Assembly: GCF_021655075.1 (NCBI RefSeq)
Contig: NZ_PPXX01000002.1
Span: 1-64,000 of the forward strand
Direction of reading: 5' to 3'
Source of the DNA: Clostridium sp. Cult2
GTDB taxonomy: Bacteria; Bacillota; Clostridia; Tissierellales; Tepidimicrobiaceae
Length of the DNA: 64,000 nucleotides
In this document: positions 18,117 through 27,161 of the stretch, one piece after another
Layout: each line of letters begins with the position of its first letter
Numbering within the stretch: the stretch's first letter is position 1
Program-made: the position numbers and the translations under genes
The notes under the pieces: model-generated
What the model saw: the letters and a program-made list of their open reading frames with translations, nothing else
Told to the model about the DNA's origin: nothing
Database searches by the model: none

Positions 18117-18767
18117 TTTCTGTGCTAATAAATTTGCTAAATATGTTTTTGTTTTTTCTAATACTTCCTTTATCTTAGACTTTAATATTATAGGGGGTTC
18201 TTTATCTGCTAAGATAAGGTCTATTTCTTCTTCTGAAAGTACTTCTTTTAATTCTTCTTCCACTTTGATCCCATTGCTGTGGCTAATATCTACAAAGCAT
18301 AATGGAGGAAACATTACACACCACCAATTCTTGCCTTTACCTTCTCCTAAAACTACTTCCAATGTTTCATATTCTCCTGCTGGAAATATGATATTTCCAT
18401 ATTTCCTTGTAGGGAAACTTTTTATCCCTAAGGATACTTCTACGGGAAAATCCTTCCCTTCCCTTTCTATTACTTCTTCAGCCATAGATTTAATGCTATT
18501 TAAATTATCTTCAACTAATATTCTCGTTTCATCTAAAGATTTACTATTTTCAAATTGATTTCTTGTTTCCCTTAATATTGCATCTCTTATCTTTAATTTT
18601 AAAGCCTGATCTTCCTGTTTATCGCTATTAGCTTTAATATGAAAACGGATTATTTCATCTTTAAACCCATCTACAGAAGCTTCTCTACCAATAATATAGG
18701 GATGAATAATATATGCAATAGAAATAATTAATAATGCCAAACTAAGGATTGTCTTTTTATATTTCAT
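18111..18767 (-). CDS. spoIIR: Stage II sporulation protein R
   Basis: Forespore-made secreted signal that activates the SpoIIGA protease, which in turn processes pro-sigma-E in the mother cell. The 218-residue protein has an N-terminal signal segment (ILSLALLIISIAYIIHPYII) and the family core IRFHIKANSDKQEDQALKLK. The segment CVMFPPLCFVDIS is also typical. GGAGG precedes the ATG. A good sigma-F promoter candidate lies at 18805-18833, which fits the known control of spoIIR. Confidence 0.94.
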   Translation of the reverse strand: MKYKKTILSLALLIISIAYIIHPYIIGREASVDGFKDEIIRFHIKANSDKQEDQALKLKIRDAILRETRNQFENSKSLDETRILVEDNLNSIKSMAEEVIEREGKDFPVEVSLGIKSFPTRKYGNIIFPAGEYETLEVVLGEGKGKNWWCVMFPPLCFVDISHSNGIKVEEELKEVLSEEEIDLILADKEPPIILKSKIKEVLEKTKTYLANLLAQKE

Positions 18768-18804
18768 TTTAATTCCTCCTAAGTTCTTTTTTACTTCTAG
18801 TTTT

Positions 18805-18833
18805 AATTATTTCCTATATCTGTTTTTTTATAC
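18805..18833 (-). promoter_or_regulatory. Candidate sigma-F promoter of spoIIR
   Basis: On the minus strand GTATA and GGAAATAATT are 14 bases apart. The second box matches every defined position of the sigma-F -10 consensus (GGNRANANTW); the spacer is one base shorter than the usual 15. The site lies about 40 bases before the spoIIR ATG. Confidence 0.6.
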
Positions 18834-18838
18834 CAATA

Positions 18839-19957
18839 TTATTTTATCAGTCCTGTTCTTCTAATTTTTACATCTAACATAATGTTTATTTCTACATCTG
18901 GAAATATTTCATCCCAATTGTCTTTTATTTTTTTCCATTCCTTAGGTTCAAATTTGCTTAAATGTTCTCCAATCCCTATTATATCTGCCCTATATGTTTC
19001 TTGGAGTTTTTTTATGGTTCTTTCGGTTTCCCTTTTAATATCCCTTTTGATAGCCTCTTCCATCTCCTTTAAAACTTGATTATCAAAGGCAGTTTTGTTC
19101 TCAGCTATAATATATCCTTGTAAATATCCTTCAATTTTTATTGAAAAATCTGCTTTTATCCCTTCATCTATTTTTACCTTTTTACTGGATTTGGCATTGG
19201 TAACCGTATAGGATATTAAATCCCCTTTATATACAACATCTATGGTTTCATTTTTAATTTTATTATTTAATAGGCTAATTGCTCTATTCTCCTTTTCATC
19301 CACCCAAGCCAAATGCTTGTAATCTTTCATAATACATCCCCCTGATATTACATATCTATTTTCTTTCATAGTAATTCTAGGAATAAGGGTTACTCTAGAA
19401 TAATCAAAATCAGAAATCAATCCCGTTAAAGTTTGAGCTGTAAATCTACTAGAAGATTTATTATCCTTTACTGTTGTATATATAACTCCATCTACTGTTT
19501 GTTTCCTAGTCACATTTGCATCTAAAATGTCTTTTGCCATTCCTTCTGCTGCTAGAATCTGTAGCTTTTTATTAATCTTTGTATCCCTATTTAACTCATC
19601 TATGACTTCACGAATCAAATTTTCCTCATCTAATAGCTTTTGTCCTAATATTAGAACCTTTACATGTTTATAGTAGAAGGGAAAAGCCTCCCGGGTGCTA
19701 AACTCCCTTGCAGCTTGAAATATACTGCTGCAAGGGGTAGAAATTACAAAGGATTTGTTCTCTTCCGTGGCGTTTTTCCCTATGGCATTTATATTTGGAT
19801 ATTGGTAGGTGATTATATATCTGTTCATTCCTCCTTTTTCATTTAAATCAACACCTAAGTCGGATACAAATGTTCTTTGTTCTATTTCCACCTTGTCCCA
19901 ACAGCTGGATATAAATATTAAGGAAATTATACTCAGGATTAAAATTTTATTCTTCAT
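18839..19957 (-). CDS. gerAC: Spore germination receptor subunit C, lipoprotein
   Basis: Ger(x)C-family lipoprotein of 372 residues that forms the nutrient germinant receptor with the A and B subunits in the spore inner membrane. A type II signal peptide ends at the lipobox ISSC (lipidated Cys near residue 19), followed by WDKVEIEQRTFVSDLGVDL. The C-terminal half ends in the typical basic helix region (EEAIKRDIKRETERTIKKLQ). The ATG overlaps the gerAB stop by four bases. Confidence 0.93.
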   Translation of the reverse strand: MKNKILILSIISLIFISSCWDKVEIEQRTFVSDLGVDLNEKGGMNRYIITYQYPNINAIGKNATEENKSFVISTPCSSIFQAAREFSTREAFPFYYKHVKVLILGQKLLDEENLIREVIDELNRDTKINKKLQILAAEGMAKDILDANVTRKQTVDGVIYTTVKDNKSSSRFTAQTLTGLISDFDYSRVTLIPRITMKENRYVISGGCIMKDYKHLAWVDEKENRAISLLNNKIKNETIDVVYKGDLISYTVTNAKSSKKVKIDEGIKADFSIKIEGYLQGYIIAENKTAFDNQVLKEMEEAIKRDIKRETERTIKKLQETYRADIIGIGEHLSKFEPKEWKKIKDNWDEIFPDVEINIMLDVKIRRTGLIK

Positions 19958-21048
19958 ATTTTATTTTTCCCCCTCTTAATATAGGAAAGTATAAATATAA
20001 TAGTCGGTATAACCATTATTGAAGCTAAAGCAAAATAATTTAAAATTCTACCCATAACCTTATTTACCTCTATTAAGTTATCAGGTAATAAGGATATAGA
20101 ATATATGATAGGGACTAAAGGGGGTACAAAAAATTTATTGTCCCTTACATTGAAAACACTTCCTAGGATAACTCCAGAGGCATATAGAAAAGGGCCCATG
20201 GTGCCATATACTACCATAACCCAAGCGGCCATAACAATGCCATCTAAATTTTCTAAAAAATAACCTGGTAAATCTATTTCCTTTATAACTGCAATTGAAG
20301 GCCATATCTCCCTTTGCAACTGATGGATTCCATATTGGGATAAAGTTATGAAAAATACTATCAAATATACTCCAATGACGATAAACATCCCCTTTGTGCA
20401 ATATTTCAGTGAGTCTTTGTTATTCTCCGAGAAGGGAAGGGCTAAAAGCAATATTTCATATCCAGCATAGGAAAATATTACAGCCATAATTCCTCTGGGA
20501 ATTGCCTTATAGTCCACATCCAATAAAGGATATATATTAGTATAGTCAGCATTAGGTAAATTAACTATTACTAAAAAAATTATAAACCCTAGTATAATAG
20601 GGTATATCATAACAGCTACCCTAGCTACAACTTCTAATTTAGACCTAGCCACATAGGTTATAGCAATTAACATTGTTAAAATAATAATCTCCGTAGGGGT
20701 AGTCTCAAGTAAATAAGCCTTTATTACCTCTGCAAAAATTCTACAGGCATAGGACAGTAATAGTAGAGAGTAGGATAACATGATTATTAGAAATATATTG
20801 AATATTATTGGATTCATAACTTTTCTACCGATTTGAAAAAAAGACATTCCTGGATATATCCTAAATAATCTATTAATTATAATTACAAAGGGTAGAATGA
20901 TTAACCCCCCTAGTATTATAGCTATCCAGCCGCTAGTATTGAGTATCATGGCCAAATCGCTAGGTAGGGACAATATACCTACTCCAATGACGGTGGTAAT
21001 CAGTAATGCCTTTATCTGTTGATTAGATATAGTCTTTTTATTTTGCAT
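19954..21048 (-). CDS. gerAB: Spore germination receptor subunit B, GerAB/ArcD/ProY permease
   Basis: Amino-acid-permease-like integral membrane subunit of 364 residues with about ten hydrophobic segments; in known receptors this subunit binds the germinant. It begins MQNKKTISNQQIKALLITTVIGVGILSLPSDLA (about 1-33), as is typical. It lies between gerAA and gerAC with a four-base overlap to gerAC. The germinant cannot be deduced from the sequence. Confidence 0.93.
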   Translation of the reverse strand: MQNKKTISNQQIKALLITTVIGVGILSLPSDLAMILNTSGWIAIILGGLIILPFVIIINRLFRIYPGMSFFQIGRKVMNPIIFNIFLIIMLSYSLLLLSYACRIFAEVIKAYLLETTPTEIIILTMLIAITYVARSKLEVVARVAVMIYPIILGFIIFLVIVNLPNADYTNIYPLLDVDYKAIPRGIMAVIFSYAGYEILLLALPFSENNKDSLKYCTKGMFIVIGVYLIVFFITLSQYGIHQLQREIWPSIAVIKEIDLPGYFLENLDGIVMAAWVMVVYGTMGPFLYASGVILGSVFNVRDNKFFVPPLVPIIYSISLLPDNLIEVNKVMGRILNYFALASIMVIPTIIFILSYIKRGKNKI

Positions 21049-21052
21049 ATTT

Positions 21053-22546
21053 TCACCTTTTTCCCATTCTTCTTCTGTCTTTCGGAAATGTAAATATGGG
21101 TCTAAACTGAAACTTTTGTATGGGAGCCTTTACCAAAGTATCCTTCAAATCTCCTTCTTTTATACCTAGTCCAGAGTAGGGAGAAGAAAAGGGAATCCCA
21201 AAGCTTTCTAATCTTGCAAAATGAGTTGTTAGCACTACTATTCCTAACATAATGCCATATAACCCTAATATACCTGCTAAAGCCATAAATATAAATCTAC
21301 AAAATCTAAATCCAGAAGCCCATTCATAGCTAGGAAGGGAAAAGGAGGATATTGTAGTAATAGCTACTATGATAATCATTAGTGGACTAACAATCCCCGC
21401 TTCTACTGCTGCCTGACCAATTATAAGGCCTCCTACTATTCCAATGGTAGTTCCTATAGGCCCTGCTATCCTAGTTCCCGACTCCCTTAATAATTCAATA
21501 GTTAACTCCATTAAATAAGCTTCTATCACTGCTGGAAAAGGTACATTAACTCTACTAGCCCCTAAATAATAGGTTAATATAGTAGGTATCAATCCAGGAT
21601 GAAAAGATGTTATTGCTATATATAAAGCAGGTGCTAATAGGGATAAAAAAGCAGCTATTAGTCTTACCAATCTAATGACCGTAGTAATAGTCCATCGACT
21701 GTAGTAGTCCTCTGCTGATTGAGATAAGGTGCCAATAGTAGCAGGAACTACTAATGCAAAAGGAGTATTATCCACTAAAATGCCAATCCTTCCTTCATAT
21801 AAAGAAGCAGCTAAAGTATCTGGCCTTTCCGTATTTTCTATTTGAGGAAAAGGGGATAGATAATTGTCTTCTATCAGAAATTCCAACATAGAACTATCCA
21901 ATATTCCATCTATGTCAATTTCATCTATTCTCCTATTTACCTCCTTTAATATCTCTTCACTAGCGATGTCTTCAATATACATTATTGCAATATCTGTTTT
22001 AGATCTTCTTCCTACTTTAGTATTTTTAATTTTTAACTTAGGATCTTTTATACGTCTTCGAACCAAAGTTGTATTTATCTTTAATGTCTCGCTAAATCCA
22101 TCTCTAGGACCTCTTACTACGGTTTCCGTTTCAGGTTCACCTACTCCCCTTGTAGGCCAGCCCCTTGAAGAAAGTATTAAAGCTTTATTTGCCTTGTGGA
22201 CAAAAAAAGCTGTTTCCCCAGATAATATAGCATCTACTATTTTATCTAAATCATCTTCTTCCCTTACTTCTGGGATAGCAATGGATTCCTTGGCTAATTT
22301 GTCTAATTCATTTGATTTGAATATGAACTCAGAATTACAATCCTCATTTCCAGTCATTAAAAATTGGATGGCATATTCACTTATAGAAACCTTATCTATA
22401 AGTCCATCGGAAAAAACCAAACAAGCTTCCCTTTCCATATCCTTTCCTATATCGATGAATCTATAGCTAATGTCGCCACAATCCTTTAATATAATCTTTA
22501 ACTTATCAATGTTCTTATTTAAATCCCTAGAAATTATTTCTCCCAT
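21053..22546 (-). CDS. gerAA: Spore germination receptor subunit A
   Basis: GerA-family subunit of 497 residues. The N-terminal half is hydrophilic, and the C-terminal half carries several membrane segments. Family signatures are RGPRDGFSETLKINTTLVRRRIKDP (about 143-167), EGRIGILVDNTPFALVVPA and YYLGASRVNVPFPAVIEAYLMEL. The ATG follows CTAGGAGGT. First of the three receptor genes, downstream of a small membrane-protein gene. Confidence 0.95.
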   Translation of the reverse strand: MGEIISRDLNKNIDKLKIILKDCGDISYRFIDIGKDMEREACLVFSDGLIDKVSISEYAIQFLMTGNEDCNSEFIFKSNELDKLAKESIAIPEVREEDDLDKIVDAILSGETAFFVHKANKALILSSRGWPTRGVGEPETETVVRGPRDGFSETLKINTTLVRRRIKDPKLKIKNTKVGRRSKTDIAIMYIEDIASEEILKEVNRRIDEIDIDGILDSSMLEFLIEDNYLSPFPQIENTERPDTLAASLYEGRIGILVDNTPFALVVPATIGTLSQSAEDYYSRWTITTVIRLVRLIAAFLSLLAPALYIAITSFHPGLIPTILTYYLGASRVNVPFPAVIEAYLMELTIELLRESGTRIAGPIGTTIGIVGGLIIGQAAVEAGIVSPLMIIIVAITTISSFSLPSYEWASGFRFCRFIFMALAGILGLYGIMLGIVVLTTHFARLESFGIPFSSPYSGLGIKEGDLKDTLVKAPIQKFQFRPIFTFPKDRRRMGKR

Positions 22547-22555
22547 TTTTACCTC

Positions 22556-22762
22556 CTAGGCAATTCTTAAAAAAATAAATAAAATTATTCCAAGAACTAT
22601 ATAGGAATAAGAGATAATCTGTACTATTCTATATTCTTTAGTAAAACCTCTGTTTTTATAATTAGGTCCATCTATAAATAGTAAGAACAATGCTACTAGT
22701 ATAATCATAACTATGGTTAAATTATCGAATATATCTTTTAGAAGGCCAACAATTTTATACAA
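22556..22762 (-). CDS. Small two-helix membrane protein (CLC_0170-like)
   Basis: A 68-residue protein with two hydrophobic helices joined by a charged loop containing FIDGPNYKNRGFTKEYRIVQ. This matches my recollection of the CLC_0170 family of small clostridial membrane proteins found near germination genes. Function unknown. I prefer the TTG at 22762 because AGGAGG lies eight bases before it; the GTG nine bases upstream nearly touches that site. It is 9 bases before gerAA and likely in the same transcript. Confidence 0.7.
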   Translation of the reverse strand: MYKIVGLLKDIFDNLTIVMIILVALFLLFIDGPNYKNRGFTKEYRIVQIISYSYIVLGIILFIFLRIA

Positions 22763-22785
22763 AAAACCCACCTCCTGCTAATATA

Positions 22786-22816
22786 TATAATTAACAGAAA
22801 GTGGGTTAATTATTCA
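22786..22816 (-). promoter_or_regulatory. Candidate sigma-G promoter of the germination operon
   Basis: On the minus strand TGAATA and AATTATA are 18 bases apart, against the sigma-G pattern TGMATA-N17/18-CATAMTA. The -35 box is exact; two of seven -10 positions differ. Germinant-receptor operons are normally forespore genes under sigma-G, so the position fits. Confidence 0.45.
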
Positions 22817-22835
22817 CCATTTGAGACCCTTATAT

Positions 22836-23687
22836 TTAAAGGGTCCTCGTTATATATACCTTATCAATTTTCTTTTCTAATTCATGTTTACACCTAATTA
22901 ATTTTTCTTCATCGTCAAACAATCCAAATACGGTAGGACCACTACCGCTCATTATACTGCCTAAGGCTCCCCAATTAATCATTTCCCTTTTTAGTTTCCC
23001 TACTATAGGGTATTTTTCTATAACTACCCCTTCCATAATATTTGCCATGTTTTCTGCCAGTTTAGGTAGGTTGTCTTCTTCCATATGTTTGACTATTCCT
23101 TCTATATCAATTCTAGTATTAACACTATTTAGATTTAATCTATTATATACATGGGCTGTAGATATAGGTATTCCTACATTGGCTAAAAGAATCATCTTAT
23201 TGGAGAAGCTTTTTAGTCTAGTTAGCTTTTCTCCAACACCTTTTCCCCATGCAGTCCCACCCATTATACAAAAGGGGATATCAGCTCCAATTTCCAAGCC
23301 TATTTCCATCAGTTCCTTTTCTGATAGGTTTAATTCCCACAACTGGTTTAACCCTTTAAGTACTGTTGCACCATTAGAACTACCTCCAGCTAATCCTGCT
23401 GCTACGGGAATTTTTTTGTCTATAATTATATGAACCCCTTTGTTTATACCAGTTCTTTCTATTATCTTCTCCCAAGCCCTATAAGCTAAATTAGTACTAT
23501 CTAAAGGAACATCTTTATCATTACACTCAATTTCAATCCCTTTTTCCCTATTCCTTAAAATAATATTGTCTCCCAGGTCTATTTGTTGCATTAAAGTGTT
23601 TATTTCGTGATATCCGTCATCTCTTTTATATAGTACATCTAAGGCTAAGTTTATTTTGCCAAAGGATTTTAAGGCTATTTCATTCAT
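22836..23687 (-). CDS. ispE: 4-diphosphocytidyl-2-C-methyl-D-erythritol kinase
   Basis: GHMP-family kinase of the MEP isoprenoid pathway that phosphorylates CDP-methylerythritol. The 283-residue protein shows the ATP-binding PVAAGLAGGSSNGATVLKGL motif and the C-terminal SGSGPTVFGLF motif. The stop codon lies in a GACCCTT/AAGGGTC hairpin. ispE marks the far end of the conserved veg-ispE chromosomal block, here separated from veg by spermidine, AraC and dehydrogenase genes. Confidence 0.95.
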   Translation of the reverse strand: MNEIALKSFGKINLALDVLYKRDDGYHEINTLMQQIDLGDNIILRNREKGIEIECNDKDVPLDSTNLAYRAWEKIIERTGINKGVHIIIDKKIPVAAGLAGGSSNGATVLKGLNQLWELNLSEKELMEIGLEIGADIPFCIMGGTAWGKGVGEKLTRLKSFSNKMILLANVGIPISTAHVYNRLNLNSVNTRIDIEGIVKHMEEDNLPKLAENMANIMEGVVIEKYPIVGKLKREMINWGALGSIMSGSGPTVFGLFDDEEKLIRCKHELEKKIDKVYITRTL

Positions 23688-23745
23688 ATATATTCTCCTT
23701 TTAGTAAACTGACGGATACATTATATCATAAAACCATGTTTTCTA

Positions 23746-25287
23746 CTAGAATTCCACATCAACTTTCTTTTCGATGATGATTTTTTCTCCTGGCATTAAA
23801 TTTGATGGTGAAATAATATTGTTTGATTCTATTATCTCATCAACAGTAGTATTATAACGTTTAGCTATGTCCCAGAGGATGTCATCTCTTTGAACCATGT
23901 AAATGATTATGCTAGGCCTATTCTTCTTGTCTATTAAAACTTCTGTTTCTTCTATTTCACTTACTATATTAATCTTTCTCTCTCTATTGATAAATATATG
24001 ATTTTTTAGGGTTCCATTTATGGAAAGGGTATCACCCCTAAGATTATAATTTAAATCTTCTAAATTGGTTTCCGTATTGATAATAATATCTTTGTTTAAC
24101 CCTTCAGTTGTAATATAGGATTTAAAGGGCACCTCTTCTTTTAGAGTCATTATTTCATCCTTTATATCATCCAAATAATAGATATTTAATGTAAGTATGC
24201 CTTCTACCATTATCTTATCTTCTACATATTGATTATCGATTATAACAGGATTGGCTTCTATGGTATATATTTCTTTAAATCCTTTGCCTGTCAAATCCTT
24301 TGAAATGTTTTCCCTATCGATAATATCCTTAATATTTTCTATTACCCTTATTTCTTCAGTTTCTAGATTAATCTTTCTGTTAGTAGAATAAGCATCGATT
24401 ATTACTTCTTTTTCTTTTTGGTTATATATTTTAGAGCCAATCTTAACTTTTATCTCCAAATCTACAATTTTTAAATCCCCTTGAAGATTCTCCCTTATTT
24501 CATATTCGCCACTTACCACTTCCATATTTAACTGACATTTGGAATCATATTCTAGGTTGGTTAATTCTATGAAATGGGTAAAGGGAATTTCCTTTTTTAT
24601 AGAGTTAAGTTTGTTCCCTCCAAAATAGATTATGGAGGCTTCAACTATACCAGATAATATTATTCTGTCAGCAGAAATACTGTATTCTTTCTCATAAGGA
24701 TGTAAGTCTACTTTGAGGATTTCTTCTATAGTAGGCTGATTTTCTCCTATCTCAAAGGCTTCCTGTATTAAAGCGTAGGATTCTTCTCTTCCTAATACAT
24801 CGTTGTATTTAACTTTTTCTTTTAACACTTGAAGGCTTTCATCTTTTGTAACCCCTTGTATTATCTCAACCAAATTGGTTTCCTCAACCTTTCCCATCAA
24901 TTTAATAAACGCCTTTAGAGAAATCTTTCTTTCATCTTCTTGTTCATACTCTATATATTCTAGGCTTGATTTTACTTCTCCTGCCATTACTTCTGTTACT
25001 CCACCAATCTCTATTTCTTCCCTAAAATCCCTATTGGTTTCTACGGTGTATATATTTAATTCTTCTTCATTGGATTTATAGATTACCTTAAATTTTATTA
25101 AGCCGTTTACCAATATTTTATCCGTAATAATCTTTGTGCTTAAAATTTCAATTTTCCCATCAGCCCAAAGAATATTTCCTACCTCAGCCTTCGTTTGGTC
25201 TAAGTATATTTCCGTTTCAACTAAAGATTCAATCTCTTCATAACCTTTCTGTTCTTCCACCTTTAGGATGTCCTTGATTATTTCCAT
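23746..25287 (-). CDS. sipL: Spore coat/cortex morphogenesis protein SipL-like (DUF3794 plus LysM)
   Basis: A 513-residue protein with repeated beta-rich DUF3794 (SPOCS) modules and a C-terminal LysM domain (MVQRDDILWDIAKRYNTTVD ... NLMPGEKIII). This architecture matches clostridial SipL, which binds the coat ATPase SpoIVA through its LysM domain and is needed for coat localisation. There is no signal peptide, consistent with mother-cell action. It starts at an ATG after GAGGTTGG. Monocistronic by spacing. Confidence 0.88.
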   Translation of the reverse strand: MEIIKDILKVEEQKGYEEIESLVETEIYLDQTKAEVGNILWADGKIEILSTKIITDKILVNGLIKFKVIYKSNEEELNIYTVETNRDFREEIEIGGVTEVMAGEVKSSLEYIEYEQEDERKISLKAFIKLMGKVEETNLVEIIQGVTKDESLQVLKEKVKYNDVLGREESYALIQEAFEIGENQPTIEEILKVDLHPYEKEYSISADRIILSGIVEASIIYFGGNKLNSIKKEIPFTHFIELTNLEYDSKCQLNMEVVSGEYEIRENLQGDLKIVDLEIKVKIGSKIYNQKEKEVIIDAYSTNRKINLETEEIRVIENIKDIIDRENISKDLTGKGFKEIYTIEANPVIIDNQYVEDKIMVEGILTLNIYYLDDIKDEIMTLKEEVPFKSYITTEGLNKDIIINTETNLEDLNYNLRGDTLSINGTLKNHIFINRERKINIVSEIEETEVLIDKKNRPSIIIYMVQRDDILWDIAKRYNTTVDEIIESNNIISPSNLMPGEKIIIEKKVDVEF

Positions 25288-25392
25288 GTTCCAACCTCCT
25301 CTATTTATCTACTTTATATATCCTATGAAAAAGTATATGTGTTAATGTCCAAAAAAATGAATAAAATTTTAAAGCAAATTTTTAAAAAAATA

Positions 25393-25421
25393 TTGACACT
25401 GGACATTATTATTAGTACTAT
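25393..25421 (+). promoter_or_regulatory. Sigma-A type promoter of speH-speE
   Basis: TTGACA (25393-25398) and TACTAT (25416-25421) are 17 bases apart. An overlapping TATAAT at 25419-25424 would need a 20-base spacer. The -10 lies inside a 21-bp palindrome, which suggests repression at this site. Confidence 0.65.
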
Positions 25422-25513
25422 AATAGTACTAAAATTGTTTATCTATTCTAAACTAAAAGTTTATTGTTAGTAAATATTATTTTTTTATCTTTAAGTTTAG
25501 TAATACTAAACTT
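25412..25513. promoter_or_regulatory. Palindromic operator-like sites before speH
   Basis: A 21-bp palindrome at 25412-25432 (TTAGTACTAT, A, ATAGTACTAA) covers the -10. A second 21-bp palindrome at 25493-25513 (AAGTTTAGTA, A, TACTAAACTT) lies about 45 bases before the speH ATG. A shorter one, TAAACT-AAA-AGTTTA, is at 25449-25463. The first two share TTAGTA...TACTAA half-sites, as expected for one dimeric regulator. Confidence 0.5.
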
Positions 25514-25559
25514 ATTAGTCACTATTACTACGCAAATTATTAAGAAAGGGGTTACTTAA

Positions 25560-25988
25560 ATGGAGGATAGAAGACTAGGAAGGCATATTTTAGTCGAATT
25601 CTACAATTGCGATAATCAACTGCTAAATGATGCTCAATTAATAGAAAAATATATGGTAGAAGCTGCTAATAAAGCAAAGGCTACCGTAGTAAAATCAGTT
25701 TTCCACACCTTTAATCCTTGGGGTGTAAGTGGAGTTGTAGTCATTCAAGAATCCCATTTAACCATACACACTTGGCCTGAATATGGATATGCTGCCATAG
25801 ATTTATTTACCTGCGGTGAAGAAGTGGACCCTTGGATTGCTTTCCAATATTTAAATGACAAATTAAAGGCAGAAAAGACAGAAACCTTTGAAATAGATAG
25901 AGGGGAAGTAAATAAAATCTATTACTACTCTAATGGTAAATATAATAATATAGTGTATAAACCACAAACTAAAGGATTGGGGGGATAA
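25560..25988 (+). CDS. speH: S-adenosylmethionine decarboxylase proenzyme (SpeH type)
   Basis: Makes decarboxylated SAM, the aminopropyl donor for spermidine. The 142-residue proenzyme contains the self-cleavage site in [20 protein letters not shown]; cleavage between Glu and Ser creates the pyruvoyl cofactor. [10 protein letters not shown] carries the catalytic Cys. AAAGGGGT precedes the ATG. One base separates it from speE, so both form an operon driven from 25393-25421. Confidence 0.95.
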   Translation: MEDRRLGRHILVEFYNCDNQLLNDAQLIEKYMVEAANKAKATVVKSVFHTFNPWGVSGVVVIQESHLTIHTWPEYGYAAIDLFTCGEEVDPWIAFQYLNDKLKAEKTETFEIDRGEVNKIYYYSNGKYNNIVYKPQTKGLGG

Positions 25989-25989
25989 A

Positions 25990-26838
25990 ATGGAACTTTG
26001 GTTTAGTGAATTGCACAATAAAAATAGTAAATTTTCTATAAAAGTAAAAGAACATATATATTCTATCCAAAGTGCTTTTCAAAAAATAGATATATTAGAT
26101 ACCTATGAATATGGCAAAGTATTGATTATTGATGGATATATCATGCTAACAGAAAAGGATGAATTTGTATATCACGAGATGATAGTCCATGTTCCCTTGG
26201 CTATAAATCCCAATATTAAAAATGTATTGGTCATAGGTGCTGGTGACGGTGGAACTTTAAGGGAATTGATAAGATATAAAACTGTGGACACAATTGATTT
26301 TGTGGAAATAGATAAAGAAGTAGTAAAGGCATCTAAAAAGTATTTGCCTTTTCTCAATAGTGGATTTAATGATAACAGGATTAACACCTTTTATGAAGAT
26401 GGAGTTGAATTTGTTAAAGATAAAGAAAATATTTATGATTTGATTATAATTGATTCTACAGACCCTATAGGCCCAGGAGAAGGCCTTTTTACAACTGAAT
26501 TTTACAATAATTGCTTCAAATCCTTAAAAGATGACGGGATTCTAGTTAATCAAAGTGAATCCGCTTATTTTCAAGAAGACAGGCTAGAATTCCAGAGGGC
26601 TATAGAAAAACTTAAAAGTATTTTTCCTATAACTACAGCTTATCAAGCTAATATTCCTACCTATCCATCAGGGAATTGGCTCTTTGGATTTGCCTCCAAA
26701 AAATATCATCCCCTTAAAGACCAGAAAACTATGGAATGGCAAAAGCTAGGATTAAAAACTAAATATTATAATGAAAACCTTCATAGGGGAGCCTTTTACC
26801 TGCCAAATTATATTCTTGATATAATCAATAATAGCTAA
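25990..26838 (+). CDS. speE: Spermidine synthase
   Basis: Aminopropyltransferase joining decarboxylated SAM to putrescine. The 282-residue protein has the Rossmann-type core VLVIGAGDGGTLRELIRYK, the acidic DFVEIDKEVV strand, and the catalytic region LIIIDSTDPIGPGEGLFTTE. GGGGGGA precedes the ATG. With speH it gives local spermidine synthesis; the Orn/Lys/Arg decarboxylase-like gene at 52797 could supply the diamine (inference). Confidence 0.95.
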   Translation: MELWFSELHNKNSKFSIKVKEHIYSIQSAFQKIDILDTYEYGKVLIIDGYIMLTEKDEFVYHEMIVHVPLAINPNIKNVLVIGAGDGGTLRELIRYKTVDTIDFVEIDKEVVKASKKYLPFLNSGFNDNRINTFYEDGVEFVKDKENIYDLIIIDSTDPIGPGEGLFTTEFYNNCFKSLKDDGILVNQSESAYFQEDRLEFQRAIEKLKSIFPITTAYQANIPTYPSGNWLFGFASKKYHPLKDQKTMEWQKLGLKTKYYNENLHRGAFYLPNYILDIINNS

Positions 26839-27161
26839 ACGAATCTAAATTTTAACCAAAATAGACATAAACTGTATAATATCTCCATCCTTAGTCCTAT
26901 TTACTTTTAGGTAAATTTCGACATATAATTATAAATGAAGACTTCCAAAAAATCTTTCTTCCCCGTATGGGCAAAGGAAACTTGCTCATTTCCCTATTTA
27001 TGTTAAGGTCAGGGATAAAATTATTCCTGACCTTAATACGATATTTTTGACATTTTGTCGATTTTTTTGATTTTTGTCATTATGCCCTTATGTTGTGTAT
27101 TTAACTAGTAGAATGCTCTAATATCTGATATAATTGAATTATAATTATCAGGAGGTATTCT
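26839..27161. other. 323-bp intergenic region after speE with an inverted repeat
   Basis: Contains TTAAGGTCAGG (27003-27013) paired with CCTGACCTTAA (27026-27036), an 11-bp perfect stem without a clear T-run. Nearer the AraC gene are TGACATTTTGTCG and TTTTTGTCA, partial repeats that could bind a regulator, and a TATAAT at about 27127. No small gene was found. Confidence 0.4.

Noticed and set aside
27003-27036. Terminator of speE
   Set aside because: The 11-bp inverted repeat is 165 bases past the stop and has no T-run, so I list it only as an inverted repeat in the gap.
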